From JAJDTT01 sp965116695 (lineage in GTDB: Bacteria; Acidobacteriota; UBA6911; RPQK01; JAJDTT01): a stretch of 64,000 nt of DNA. Position 1 is the first letter of the stretch. Each line of letters begins with the position of its first letter. Location of the stretch: assembly GCA_965116695.1 (NCBI GenBank), contig OZ220706.1, forward strand, positions 3,286,001-3,350,000. The letters run 5' to 3'. The notes beneath the pieces are model-generated. The model searched no databases. It saw nothing but the letters and a program-made list of their open reading frames with translations, and was not told the DNA's origin. Below, in pieces: positions 26,027-33,806 of the stretch. Made by a program: the position numbers and the translations under genes.

Positions 26027-26811
26027 CAGGCCAGGCCCCGCAGCCCGGGCCGCCGGACCAGCCAAAGAGAGACGCCGAAGACCGCCAGAACGAAGAGCAG
26101 CGTCACGGCTAGGGACGCGGTGAACGAAGGGAGGCGGATTCCCAGCGCGGGAACCTCCGAGTGGAGTGCATGCCGGAGCAGCGACACCTCGTAGCTGAGG
26201 GGGTTGATCCGCATCAGGTACTGGATCCAGGAGGACGCCCCCGAGAAGGGGAAGAGGGCGCCCGAGAGAATCCACATGGGAACCAGCATCAGGTTCATGA
26301 TGGCGTGAAAGCCTTGAATCGACTCGCTCTGCCACGCGATGACGAAGCCCAGACCGGTCAGGGAGAGGGCGATCAGGGCCATGACGCACATCATCCACAA
26401 GATCTGTCCCAGGCCCAGGGAAATGCCCGCCAGAGGAGCCAGAAGCAAAAAGAAGAGACCCTGCAGGAAGGCCAGGGTCGCCCCTCCCAGGATCTTGCCC
26501 AGGACTACGCCGGCCCGGGAGACCGGCGACACCAGGACCGAGAGCAGGAAACCTTCCCGGCGATCTTCGATCAGGGAGATGGTGGAAAAGATGGCCGTGA
26601 ACAGAAGCATCAGGAGAATGGTCCCGGGATAGAAATAGACCAGGTAGTGGAGGTCATCGGGCGCAGACGCCGGACGAAAGGATTCGCCGACTCCCGATCC
26701 GATGAGGATCCAGAAGACCAGGGGAGTGCCCAGGGCGCCCACCAGCCGTCCCCGTTGGCGGTAGAAGCGAATGACCTCCCGGCGCCACAATGTCGCAACC
26801 GCTTGTGCCAT
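26026..26811 (-). CDS. ABC-2 type transporter permease
   Basis: A 261-residue inner-membrane protein with six hydrophobic segments. It shows the ABC-2 family pattern: REVIRFYRQRGRL at the N-terminus, EDRREGFLLSVLVSPVSR after the second helix, and MWILSGALFPFSG near the end. It should pair with an ABC ATPase. The only one in the window is at 33843-34823, on the same strand but 7 kb upstream, beside ctaB. In transcription order the permease is followed by DUF420 with a 1-base overlap. The substrate is unknown; the context suggests a factor for heme a or copper-centre assembly. Confidence 0.85.
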   Translation of the reverse strand: MAQAVATLWRREVIRFYRQRGRLVGALGTPLVFWILIGSGVGESFRPASAPDDLHYLVYFYPGTILLMLLFTAIFSTISLIEDRREGFLLSVLVSPVSRAGVVLGKILGGATLAFLQGLFFLLLAPLAGISLGLGQILWMMCVMALIALSLTGLGFVIAWQSESIQGFHAIMNLMLVPMWILSGALFPFSGASSWIQYLMRINPLSYEVSLLRHALHSEVPALGIRLPSFTASLAVTLLFVLAVFGVSLWLVRRPGLRGLA

Positions 26812-26956
26812 GACTCGTGTGTTATATCAGCCCGCCGCCGCCGCCGCCATGCCATTCGACTGGCGGGCCATGCGCATTTTCGAGAGAATGGTGTCAGATC
26901 TCCGTGGGTGGCTTTGCCGGCAACCGAATTCTATCCTGGCCGCAAGGAGATTCCGA

Positions 26957-27238
26957 TTGAGCCAGAGTGAGAACCTGAAACCTGCCGAACGAAGACGCCT
27001 CCTGGCGCAACAGTTGGCCGTTATGCAGAAAGAGGGCAAGAGGATTGTCTTCCAGGGCGACTACCAGGCCATTGTCGCCGACGGCACCCCGGTGAATCAC
27101 ATCCTTCATCTCATGCTCAGTTTCTTCACTATCGGACTGTGGGCGATCATCTGGATGGTCGACATCTCATTCCACAAAGAATCCAAGGAGTTCGTCCGGG
27201 TGGACATCAAGGGGAACGTGACCGTTTACGACATTTGA
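26957..27238 (+). CDS. Small protein with one membrane segment, unknown
   Basis: A 93-residue product from TTG 26957, chosen because AAGGAGA lies 7 bases upstream. In-frame ATGs further upstream (for example 26870) have no such site. The N-terminal half is charged and helical; the second half carries VNHILHLMLSFFTIGLWAII, a His-rich entry into a membrane helix, then a short C-terminal beta-like segment. It is divergent from the ABC permease and 53 bases ahead of the propeller gene. It lies inside the segment that interrupts the ABC operon. No family is recognised with confidence. Confidence 0.55.
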   Translation: MSQSENLKPAERRRLLAQQLAVMQKEGKRIVFQGDYQAIVADGTPVNHILHLMLSFFTIGLWAIIWMVDISFHKESKEFVRVDIKGNVTVYDI

Positions 27239-27291
27239 CCGTCTTCCCGATCCTCTGAACCCGATTCCGACAGGAAAGGCATGCTTTCAAC

Positions 27292-28878
27292 ATGTGTCTG
27301 AAGCCTCTCGCTCTGGTGACGGCGTTTGCATTTCTCGCAACGTCGAACACGGCTGCCCCGCAGGATACCGGATCTCCCCATGTCCACCTGGGACCATTGG
27401 AATCGGAAACGCCGCTGCAGATCGGCAACCGGAAGCAACTCCTGGTGGACAACCACGTGCTCGCCGCCTGGTACAACGTGAAGCGGGTTCAGGCTGTCCT
27501 GCAGAAACATCCCGCGAATCCGCTGATGGAGGCGGACGCACCCTGGGAGGAGACGGCCCGGAAGAGCTGGGGAATCCAGCTCGGCACCGCCATCTACGAC
27601 CCCCGGGACCGGAAGTTCAAGATCTGGTACCAGATCGAGCAGCATACCGGCGGCAACGTGGCCGCCTACGCCGAGAGCGAGGACGGCGTGAGTTGGGTGA
27701 AACCGGACCTGGGACTGGTCCGCTACCAGGGAACGATGCACAACAACGTCCTGCGCCACTCCGACCACCTGGGGAGCCGCCCCCTCGCCGGCGCCATCCG
27801 GCTGATCCAGGACCCGAGAGAACGGCCGCCGGAACGCCGGTTCCTCACCTGCGGGGTTCCTCCCTACCACCGGGACGGGGGCAAATTCGGAGGCTGGAAC
27901 GGGATGGCCTACAGCGCCGACGGCCTCACCTGGCACCAGATGCCCGGCGGACTCCGGGGCGGAGGCGGGGGCGGGAATCCCAGCATCGTCTGGGACGAGG
28001 ACCTGGAGAAATACGTGCTGTTTCACCGGCAGTTGACGGAGAAGGCGGACCCCGAGACCGGCACCGGTCCCCGCTACATCGTCCGCCAGGAGAGTCCGGA
28101 CCTGGTGAAATGGTCCCCCCGGCAGACGGTGTTCCACCCCATGAGCGAGCGTTGGCCCGAAGTGGAGAGCATGCAGGTAATCCGCTACGAGGGCGTCTAC
28201 CTGGGACTCCCCTCCATGCTGGACAACTACGTGAGGGGAGACGTGGAGCAGCACCTGATCGTCAGCCGGGACGGGTTCCGCTGGGACCATCCCTTCCCCC
28301 AAGAGGCGTTCATTCCCCAGGGAGAAGAGGGTAGCTGGGACGACCGGATCATCTGGTGGCCCTCCATGATCGTGCACGGGGAGAAGATGCTCTTCTACTA
28401 CGCCGGCGCCCGCTACCACCACGGGTCCAAGAACGTGCCCCTGGACCGGCGCCAGATCCGGATCGGGTTGGGCTGGGTGCCGAGGGACCGGCTCATGGGT
28501 CTTCGGACCCGGGGGCGGCTGGAGGGTAAGGGAGCTTTCCTGACCCGGCCGATCGTGGTGGAGGGGGACGAACTGGTGGTCAACGCCCAAGTCGGCGGGG
28601 AACTGCGCGTCGAGTTGGTGGACCCCGTGGCGAGCCAGTTCGACACCGGGAAAAAGGTTCATATGAGCCACTACATTGGCGCCTCCGAGCAGAAGCTGGA
28701 CGGCTTCCGACGCGAGGACTGCGACGTGATCCGAGGGGATGGCCTCGCCCACCGGGTGACGTGGAAGGGGCGCTCGCTCGCCTCCCTCAGGGGCAAGGCC
28801 GTCCGCCTGCGTTTCCTGTTCCGGGACACGACCATTTGGTCGTTCCAGGTGGCCGACTCAACGAAAAGTGTCCGCTAG
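27292..28878 (+). CDS. Secreted five-bladed beta-propeller, GH32/GH43-like
   Basis: A 528-residue protein with a signal peptide (LALVTAFAFLATSNTAA). Propeller-type blades follow, of the sort seen in glycoside hydrolase families 32, 43, 62 and 68. Sequence cues include QLLVDNHVLAAWYNV, YDPRDRKFKIWYQI, AYSADGLTWHQMPGG, NPSIVWDEDLEKYVLFHR, VSRDGFRWDHPFP and WWPSMIVHGEKMLFYYAGAR. The C-terminal ~100 residues form a beta-sandwich (GRLEGKGAFLTRPIVVEGDE). Catalytic residues cannot be assigned by eye. Similar proteins are common in acidobacteria and planctomycetes, probably acting on exported glycans. The stop codon lies inside a perfect 24-bp palindrome. Confidence 0.7.
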   Translation: MCLKPLALVTAFAFLATSNTAAPQDTGSPHVHLGPLESETPLQIGNRKQLLVDNHVLAAWYNVKRVQAVLQKHPANPLMEADAPWEETARKSWGIQLGTAIYDPRDRKFKIWYQIEQHTGGNVAAYAESEDGVSWVKPDLGLVRYQGTMHNNVLRHSDHLGSRPLAGAIRLIQDPRERPPERRFLTCGVPPYHRDGGKFGGWNGMAYSADGLTWHQMPGGLRGGGGGGNPSIVWDEDLEKYVLFHRQLTEKADPETGTGPRYIVRQESPDLVKWSPRQTVFHPMSERWPEVESMQVIRYEGVYLGLPSMLDNYVRGDVEQHLIVSRDGFRWDHPFPQEAFIPQGEEGSWDDRIIWWPSMIVHGEKMLFYYAGARYHHGSKNVPLDRRQIRIGLGWVPRDRLMGLRTRGRLEGKGAFLTRPIVVEGDELVVNAQVGGELRVELVDPVASQFDTGKKVHMSHYIGASEQKLDGFRREDCDVIRGDGLAHRVTWKGRSLASLRGKAVRLRFLFRDTTIWSFQVADSTKSVR

Positions 28879-28888
28879 CGGACACTTT
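28865..28888. repeat. Perfect 24-bp palindrome spanning a stop codon
   Basis: A perfect inverted repeat centred on GCTAGC, with arms AAAGTGTCCGCT. The propeller gene's TAG stop (28876-28878) lies at the centre. It could be a terminator hairpin, a protein-binding site or the end of an inserted element; it has only three T residues after the stem. Confidence 0.8.
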
Positions 28889-29155
28889 GTCCCAGAAACG
28901 GACAGTCGGTCGACGCCCCGTGACATCGTCTCTTATCCGGTGGCAAGAACCGCCACCGCGACGGCAAATCTCAAGAACGTCTATTTGACTGGAGACAATC
29001 CCGCTTCGGAGAGCTTCGATCCGGAGACCGCGAAGGTCATCCGGTGGATTCCTCAGCCTGACCAACCGGAGGCAGACGCCGGGCTGCAGAGCCTTGCTGG
29101 TGTTGCCCATGGCATAGGCGGCGTGGTTCCAGGCCACATTTCTTACGATCACGGT
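28889..29155. other. Stretch without a recognisable gene
   Basis: Between the palindrome and the parDE promoter I see no supported gene. One frame is open from 28868 into parD (residues such as TATANLKNVYLTGDNPASE), but it lacks a start signal and does not resemble anything I know. It may be the remnant of an inserted or broken gene. Confidence 0.4.
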
Positions 29156-29184
29156 TTGATGTCGGTACTACCTAGTGCTACCGT
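29156..29184 (+). promoter_or_regulatory. Promoter and likely ParD operator of the parDE pair
   Basis: TTGATG (29156-29161), a 17-base spacer, then TACCGT (29179-29184) preceded by TGC, an extended -10. An imperfect palindrome GGTACTACCTAGTGCTACC (29164-29182) covers the spacer and -10, which is where an autorepressing ParD dimer would bind. Confidence 0.45.
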
Positions 29185-29203
29185 ATTGACAGGAAGGTGC
29201 TAT

Positions 29204-29479
29204 TTGACGGTCAAGTCTTCAATTTCTCTTACCGACGAGCAACACGCCTTTGCCAGGTTGTTGGTGGATACCGGGCGATACTCCAGTGTCAGCGCGGTCG
29301 TTCAGCAGGGCATTGAACAACTGCGCCAGCGATTGGAAGTTGAAGACCTGGAACGCAGGGCGCTTTACGAAATCCTGTCCCGCCGCCGCTCCGGCGAGTT
29401 TGTCGGAGCGGACGAAATGGACGAGCGGCTGAGCAGGATGCTTGCCGAGAAGCGCCGAGTCCATGGCGTTTCAGCTTGA
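29204..29479 (+). CDS. ParD-type antitoxin
   Basis: A 91-residue antitoxin of the ParD/CopG ribbon-helix-helix type. The N-terminus TVKSSISLTDEQHAFARLLV followed by TGRYSSVSAVVQQGIEQL is the standard ParD DNA-binding fold. The charged C-terminal half (RRSGEFVGADEMDERLSRML) would wrap the toxin. The start is TTG 29204 with AGGAAGG 6 bases upstream; the frame is open further upstream but without a ribosome-binding site. Its 3' end overlaps the toxin gene by 17 bases, so the two are coupled. Confidence 0.8.
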   Translation: MTVKSSISLTDEQHAFARLLVDTGRYSSVSAVVQQGIEQLRQRLEVEDLERRALYEILSRRRSGEFVGADEMDERLSRMLAEKRRVHGVSA

Positions 29480-29810
29480 GATTTCGGCGGCGGCCGAACG
29501 CGATTTCGAGCTGATATTCGACCATCTCCTCAAGAGCTACACCAGCTTCGGCGAGAGTGTTCAGAATGCAGTTGAGCATGCTGGAGATCGGATTCTGGAA
29601 ATCCGAGCAGCCGCCCATCGCGTATCGCTTGCGCCGCATCGAGGCGAACGTCACGACGATATTCTGCCGGGACTGCGACACCTGACGATCAATCGCGCGA
29701 TTTTCTGGTTGGACGTCGATGAAAAAAGCGAGTGCGTGCGTATCCTGGCGGTGTTCTTTGGGGGACAGGATCACGTCCGGCACATGATGGCCCGGCTCAT
29801 CGACAGTTGA
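29463..29810 (+). CDS. ParE-type toxin (RelE/ParE superfamily)
   Basis: A 115-residue toxin. The RelE/ParE fold is visible in FQLEISAAAERDFELIFDHL, HRVSLAPHRGERHDDI and the strand-rich end AIFWLDVDEKSECVRILAVFF, followed by GGQDHVRHMMARL. ParE proteins inhibit DNA gyrase. It is translated from ATG 29463, inside the end of parD. The pair lies in the variable segment that interrupts the ABC/heme operon and probably stabilises it. Confidence 0.82.
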   Translation: MAFQLEISAAAERDFELIFDHLLKSYTSFGESVQNAVEHAGDRILEIRAAAHRVSLAPHRGERHDDILPGLRHLTINRAIFWLDVDEKSECVRILAVFFGGQDHVRHMMARLIDS

Positions 29811-29912
29811 CGAGGTCTATTCGTGACAAGCGGAAGGGCAGTCGTCGCGAGAGTCGATCGTCTGGCGTTCATATCGGCAGGAACATGAAGCGCCCTGCGT
29901 TCGTTCCCGATC

Positions 29913-30491
29913 CTAACCCTTGACGGCAATCACCAGCCCCGTAGACCAGGACATGCGAAACGACGTCAAAGCCGGATGATTCCGTATTCGTTCCAGCAGC
30001 GCGTCCACTTTCGGGGGATGATCGGGAGGCCACGCCGGAGCCGGCAATAGGTCGTCGATGACGTAGATTCCTCCACTGTTCAGGAGATCCACGGCCTTTT
30101 GGAAGTCCCAGAATTTTCCGGCCCAGGCGTCGGCGAAGATCAGGTCGAATCGCGTCGACCGCAAGGAATCCATGACGTCGGCACCATCCCCCTGCCGGAA
30201 AACTACACGGGCGTCCGTTCCCAGATGGCGTTTCGCCACCTCCAGACACGCCGGGTCGAGATCGACCGTGATCAGCCGTGAGTCCCGATCCATCCCGTCG
30301 AGGATCCACGCCGTCGCCAGTCCCGTCCCGGTTCCCAACTCCAGAAACCGGCCGCTCGGTTTCGTGGCCGCCAGAGTCCGCAGCAGGACGCCGGTCTGAT
30401 AATCGGAACCCATGTTGAACTCGAGGCGGCGGGTGTCCGCTTCGATTTCCGGGAGAACGGCTGGTGGCTCAATATATGTGCTTTCGTCCAT
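29913..30491 (-). CDS. O-methyltransferase-like SAM-dependent methyltransferase
   Basis: A 192-residue class I methyltransferase. Motif I is GRFLELGTGTGLATAWILDG, the acidic end of strand 2 is ITVDLDPACLEVAKRHLG, motif IV is FDLIFADAWAGKFW, followed by LNSGGIYVIDDLLP. This closely follows the O-methyltransferase family 3 layout, including an Asp in DDLLP where family members bind a metal. The substrate is unknown. The frame is open upstream, but ATG 30491 starts just before YIEPPAVLPEIE. It is divergently transcribed from the flavin reductase gene 82 bases away. Confidence 0.8.
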   Translation of the reverse strand: MDESTYIEPPAVLPEIEADTRRLEFNMGSDYQTGVLLRTLAATKPSGRFLELGTGTGLATAWILDGMDRDSRLITVDLDPACLEVAKRHLGTDARVVFRQGDGADVMDSLRSTRFDLIFADAWAGKFWDFQKAVDLLNSGGIYVIDDLLPAPAWPPDHPPKVDALLERIRNHPALTSFRMSWSTGLVIAVKG

Positions 30492-30573
30492 TTTCTTCCG
30501 CCTGTCGTCGGCGAGTCGACCAAGTGGCCGCAGAAGACACCAACTGGTATAGTCTCGCCTCCTGAGAGGACAC

Positions 30574-31062
30574 GTGGAAGTCTCCCCCGATCTTTTTCGC
30601 AAGGTTGCCGGTTGTTTCGCCACCGGAGTGACGGTGGTCACGACCCAGGATCGGGAGGGCGTTCCCTACGGCCTGACCGTCAACTCGTTCACGTCGGTTT
30701 CCCTGGACCCCCCGCTGGTCCTGGTCTGCCTGGACAACGGTCTCACCGGATTGGACATCTTCCTGGAAAGTGGCCGCTTTGCCGTGAACATCCTGACCAG
30801 GGACCAGCAGGACATCTCGAACCATTTCGCCAGCCGGGGAACCGACCGGTCCCAGGGGCCATACGCCCCGGGTCAGACCGGCGTTCCCGTGGTGACCGGC
30901 TCCATGGCCTGGTTCGAGTGCGAGACTGTTCATGAGTACGCCGGGGGAGATCACGTCATCCTGGTGGGAGAAGTCAAGGCCGCCCGCCTTGGTGACCCCG
31001 AGACCGATCCCCTTCTCTTCTATCGGGGCAGCTATCGGGACATTGCCTCGGTAGACGCCTGA
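30574..31062 (+). CDS. Flavin reductase-like FMN-binding protein
   Basis: A 162-residue protein of the flavin reductase (RutF/HpaC) family, which reduces FMN or FAD with NAD(P)H for a partner monooxygenase. Typical features are FATGVTVVTTQDREGVPYGLT (flavin phosphate loop), NSFTSVSLDPPLVLVCLD, and FAVNILTRDQQDISNHFA. The C-terminus LLFYRGSYRDIAS is the conserved family ending. The start is GTG 30574 with GAGAGGA upstream and an extended -10 (TGGTATAGT) at 30545-30553. No oxygenase is nearby. Its 3' end is copied, in diverged form, at 33807 on the far side of the cassette. Confidence 0.88.
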   Translation: MEVSPDLFRKVAGCFATGVTVVTTQDREGVPYGLTVNSFTSVSLDPPLVLVCLDNGLTGLDIFLESGRFAVNILTRDQQDISNHFASRGTDRSQGPYAPGQTGVPVVTGSMAWFECETVHEYAGGDHVILVGEVKAARLGDPETDPLLFYRGSYRDIASVDA

Positions 31063-31151
31063 AACTCTCGGCCCATCTCCCGGATGGAGACATCCTCCAA
31101 GGGGAGCATTCCCAGAGAGGCCACCTGGATCTCGCGTGAGAATCCCTCCAT
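31017..31151. repeat. Left copy of 135-bp direct repeat (flavin reductase end + ABC ATPase fragment)
   Basis: Aligns without gaps to 33807-33941 at a constant offset of 2790, with 107 of 135 positions identical (79%, counted by hand). It contains the true C-terminus of the flavin reductase, followed by a fragment of an ABC ATPase C-terminus. It marks one edge of the low-G+C three-gene cassette. Confidence 0.85.
31056..31151 (-). pseudogene. Fragment of an ABC ATPase C-terminus
   Basis: Thirty-two minus-strand codons whose translation (MEGFSREIQVASLG, then LEDVSIREMGREFQ) matches the end of the ABC ATPase at 33843-34823 (MEEFSGEIQALSLG, LEDVFIRETGREFQ) at 22 of 32 residues. The rest of the gene is absent and the stop codon is not conserved, so this is a dead remnant. 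Confidence 0.8.
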
Positions 31152-31284
31152 AGTCAACTTCGGCCACGATTCCGGAGATTTTCATCACTCCCTGTTGGCA
31201 ACCCGGCCACCCATGGTCGAATCGCGCCCCGAATAAGGCCTGAAACAGCGAGCGGCGGACACAGATTCAGTAGCTGCAAACGGA

Positions 31285-32370
31285 CTATCGTCTCGCGAAC
31301 GCTGCAAGGTGGCACGCTGACCCGAACGTCTCGATCTTCCATCGAGCGCCCGAAGCGAGTGGACATCGTAGTCGAACAAAGCCGGGTGACATGACTAGCC
31401 GACGAAGCTGGATACCGGATTCCCGAATGGTCCGTCCGACCGTCCTGGGTCGTTTCACAGGAGCACGTGTCGATGAACCGATCGTCGCGGTTGCGTAGGC
31501 ATTCGGTGTAAGTGAGAGAATTCGGTCCACATCACGTTGAATCGGCAGGGTTCGATTACCTCTGCGCCAGGGTGTGAGCACCGCGTAGGGATTGAGTTCC
31601 AACATCTGTTTCCACACGCCCGGTTCATGAGCATTTTCCGATCCATGGTGCGGAACCTTGAACACCGACGCCTTTCCCTCCATGGACGGGACGTTTTCAA
31701 GAACTGCTGTCCAGCCACGTTTCTCCAGATCTGAACCGAGCAGCACCGCAACGTCTTCGACTTTGACCTGGAGCGCGACGGCGACATCGTTGGGAGAGAG
31801 GGTGGGAATCCGTGTCCGGGCCTTGCCGGACCCAGGCAGCGGTTGTCCAATCGTCCTCAAAAAATGGATGAAGCTTGCGTCGTCGGGGGAAAGCGCCCGG
31901 ATTTCACATTCGCCTTGAACAAAAACGGTGCGGTTGGCGATAGCCAGTGTCGGTTTCGACGCAACTTGCGCAAGCCGCGAGAACACGCTGTGAATCTCTT
32001 TCAGGCCGGACCCGAGGCGTGACGGAGACCGACCTTCCAACGCACCGACTACAGTGAGAAATTCTTTGCGAAGCAGGACGATTGCACAGCAGAATGCTGC
32101 CCGGTCGCAGATTTCGACCAGTTTCGCAATTCCGCGAATATGGTCATCATGCCAGTGAGTCGCCACGATCAGCTCGACGGTCTCGGCCGGGTCGACGTCG
32201 ATGCTCTCCAAATACCGTAGCGCTTGCGGCGTTCCGTCCGTATCGACACAGGAGTCGACAATGACCCAGACACCACCGCCGACATGGAGTACAACACTCT
32301 CACCGTAGCCAGGACCGAGAAGTGTCAGCTCGAATTCGTTTTTTCCCGGAGCCCTTCCCGTCTCCGTCAC
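31285..32370 (-). CDS. MBL-fold metallohydrolase (cassette gene 3)
   Basis: A 361-residue protein of the metallo-beta-lactamase fold. The metal site THWHDDHIRG gives H72, H74, D76 and H77. A later KVPHHGSENAH motif with its double His is typical of the ComEC/Rec2-like MBL branch that cleaves nucleic acid or cyclic nucleotides. There is no membrane segment, so it is soluble, unlike ComEC. It is the last gene of a tight three-gene cassette: its ATG overlaps the preceding stop by 4 bases. Base composition is lower in G+C than neighbouring genes (48-53% in two lines I counted). A nuclease, lactonase-like or second-messenger hydrolase role is all possible. Confidence 0.75.
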   Translation of the reverse strand: MTETGRAPGKNEFELTLLGPGYGESVVLHVGGGVWVIVDSCVDTDGTPQALRYLESIDVDPAETVELIVATHWHDDHIRGIAKLVEICDRAAFCCAIVLLRKEFLTVVGALEGRSPSRLGSGLKEIHSVFSRLAQVASKPTLAIANRTVFVQGECEIRALSPDDASFIHFLRTIGQPLPGSGKARTRIPTLSPNDVAVALQVKVEDVAVLLGSDLEKRGWTAVLENVPSMEGKASVFKVPHHGSENAHEPGVWKQMLELNPYAVLTPWRRGNRTLPIQRDVDRILSLTPNAYATATIGSSTRAPVKRPRTVGRTIRESGIQLRRLVMSPGFVRLRCPLASGARWKIETFGSACHLAAFARR

Positions 32371-32972
32371 AGACCCAGGGACCGGATGGTTTCAAGTGCC
32401 CATGTCTCACCATCCCTCAAATCGATCCTGGTGATCGCTGGAAGGTCGCGAAACACGATTTGGGATACACGTCTCTTGGTCCCCGCCACATTGCGCTCAT
32501 AACCAATCACCCAGCGGAAAATGCTCCCTGGGCGCATCTTGGCGGAATCTTCGTCTGAGAGTTCGACCAGAGGAATGACCGCTTCTTCCTCTTCTTGTTC
32601 CGAGCCCGCTGTCAAGTCAACCAATCGAGCTACGAAGTCCGTTTCTCCGATCTCAAGGACGTATCCCTCCCACTCTTGTAGCGCATGGAAAGTTGCCGCC
32701 GGTTGCGGTTGAGGCAATGATTGTGGGAAGTTCGCAATCCAGGCGAGGCCCTCCTCGTCCTGTCTGCGACCGGCAGACGCCGACAGAACAGTCGCTCTCG
32801 GGTTCAGGTCGTTTTGAGTCGTTGTCTGTGTGTCTGTTCCACGCGCCAGCGCCACAACGCCAACCCAATCAACATTCCGAACGAGATTCTCCAAGTTGGA
32901 ATGCTCGATGGAACTGGATCGTTGACCTGAATTGATGTGTTGCGCGGCGGTGATTGGTTCCGACTGCGGCAT
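32367..32972 (-). CDS. Unknown protein (cassette gene 2)
   Basis: A 201-residue soluble protein with GGAGG 8 bases upstream of its ATG. The first ~90 residues are polar and low in structure (TTTQNDLNPRATV). The C-terminal ~110 residues look well conserved in type: HALQEWEGYVLEIG, FVARLVDLT, an acidic EQEEEEAVIPLVEL, GSIFRWVIGYERN and SQIVFRDLP. My impression is that this domain recurs beside MBL-fold genes in other bacteria, but I cannot verify that here. The function is unknown. It starts 3 bases after gene 1 and its stop overlaps the MBL start, so its dosage is tied to both. Confidence 0.6.
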   Translation of the reverse strand: MPQSEPITAAQHINSGQRSSSIEHSNLENLVRNVDWVGVVALARGTDTQTTTQNDLNPRATVLSASAGRRQDEEGLAWIANFPQSLPQPQPAATFHALQEWEGYVLEIGETDFVARLVDLTAGSEQEEEEAVIPLVELSDEDSAKMRPGSIFRWVIGYERNVAGTKRRVSQIVFRDLPAITRIDLRDGETWALETIRSLGL

Positions 32973-32975
32973 GAA

Positions 32976-33677
32976 CTAAACCTCCCGGCGCACCGCCAAG
33001 GACATGATGTGATCAATGAGGGCATCGCTACGCCTGAGTGACGCCTCAAAGTTTTCCTCGAACAACCCCATCAAACGGTCCAAGGCTCCGGGACCAGAAT
33101 CGTCGATGCAGTAATGATCGTTGACCCGAACGTAGACACCCGCTCTGCCCTGGCCGATCCGATTGGACGGCTCCACCGTGACGTTGATCCGGCCTCCCTT
33201 TGGTCTTCCCTCGGGGTCGACCTGTGACATTGTCAACGATGTCATCCCGCCTTGTTCCCCACTCGATCCGAGGTCATGTCTCCATTCTCCCCATGGCTCC
33301 ACTGGTGCCAAGGTTCGGCCGATTCGATCTCTCGCATTCACGCTCGATACCTGAAAATGAACGTCACGGTTGACTCCGAACGCGTTGACGGGCGTATGAT
33401 GCAAGTGCTCCTTAAACACGCGGACGACGATGTCACGCAGGCGAATGTAGGGGGCTTGCAGGGTTTCGACTTGAAAATGATCGGTCGTAACTTCCAGCCG
33501 AAGCCAGTCGGCGGAAAACGCCGTCACCTGTGGGTGGGCAATCTGCAACTTGGCGTTGGCCTCGATTCTCGTTGGTAGAATGGCGTGCATCGCGAACCAG
33601 GCAGGAGTGAAAATCGCCGGATTGAATTTTCCAATCAAGACGACGCGTACGCCACTTATCTCCGGCTCGATTCGCAT
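32976..33677 (-). CDS. Unknown protein (cassette gene 1)
   Basis: A 233-residue soluble protein and the first gene of the cassette. It begins MRIEPEISGVRVVLIGKFNP and contains FTPAWFAMHAILP, FSADWLRLEVTTDHFQVET, NAFGVNRDVHF, EPWGEWRHDL, and a run GRINVTVEPSN then VYVRVNDHYCID near the end. The pattern suggests a beta-rich fold related by eye to phage- or defence-linked proteins of unknown function; this is not a confident match. No catalytic motif is evident. G+C is lower than in the flanks. Confidence 0.6.
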   Translation of the reverse strand: MRIEPEISGVRVVLIGKFNPAIFTPAWFAMHAILPTRIEANAKLQIAHPQVTAFSADWLRLEVTTDHFQVETLQAPYIRLRDIVVRVFKEHLHHTPVNAFGVNRDVHFQVSSVNARDRIGRTLAPVEPWGEWRHDLGSSGEQGGMTSLTMSQVDPEGRPKGGRINVTVEPSNRIGQGRAGVYVRVNDHYCIDDSGPGALDRLMGLFEENFEASLRRSDALIDHIMSLAVRREV

Positions 33678-33806
33678 GTGACCCGTCTTTCCCCTGAGCC
33701 TCGGGAGCAGGTGCGGTTATGTTGCCACTCCCCATGATTTTTCGCTACCGGCATTCGACATCGATTCCATTTGGACCGGACAGATCCAGCGCTGCCGGCA
33801 CAACTC

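Noticed and set aside
28868..29203. Upstream extension of the parD frame as a longer gene
   Set aside because: It lacks a ribosome-binding site, and homology to ParD starts only after the TTG at 29204, which has a good AGGAAGG site.
31017..31151. Classical short target-site duplication of a transposon
   Set aside because: The repeat is 135 bp and the copies are 21% diverged; no transposase or terminal inverted repeats are present between them.
31285..32370. ComEC competence protein
   Set aside because: The MBL domain is similar, but there are no membrane segments and no DNA-uptake neighbours.
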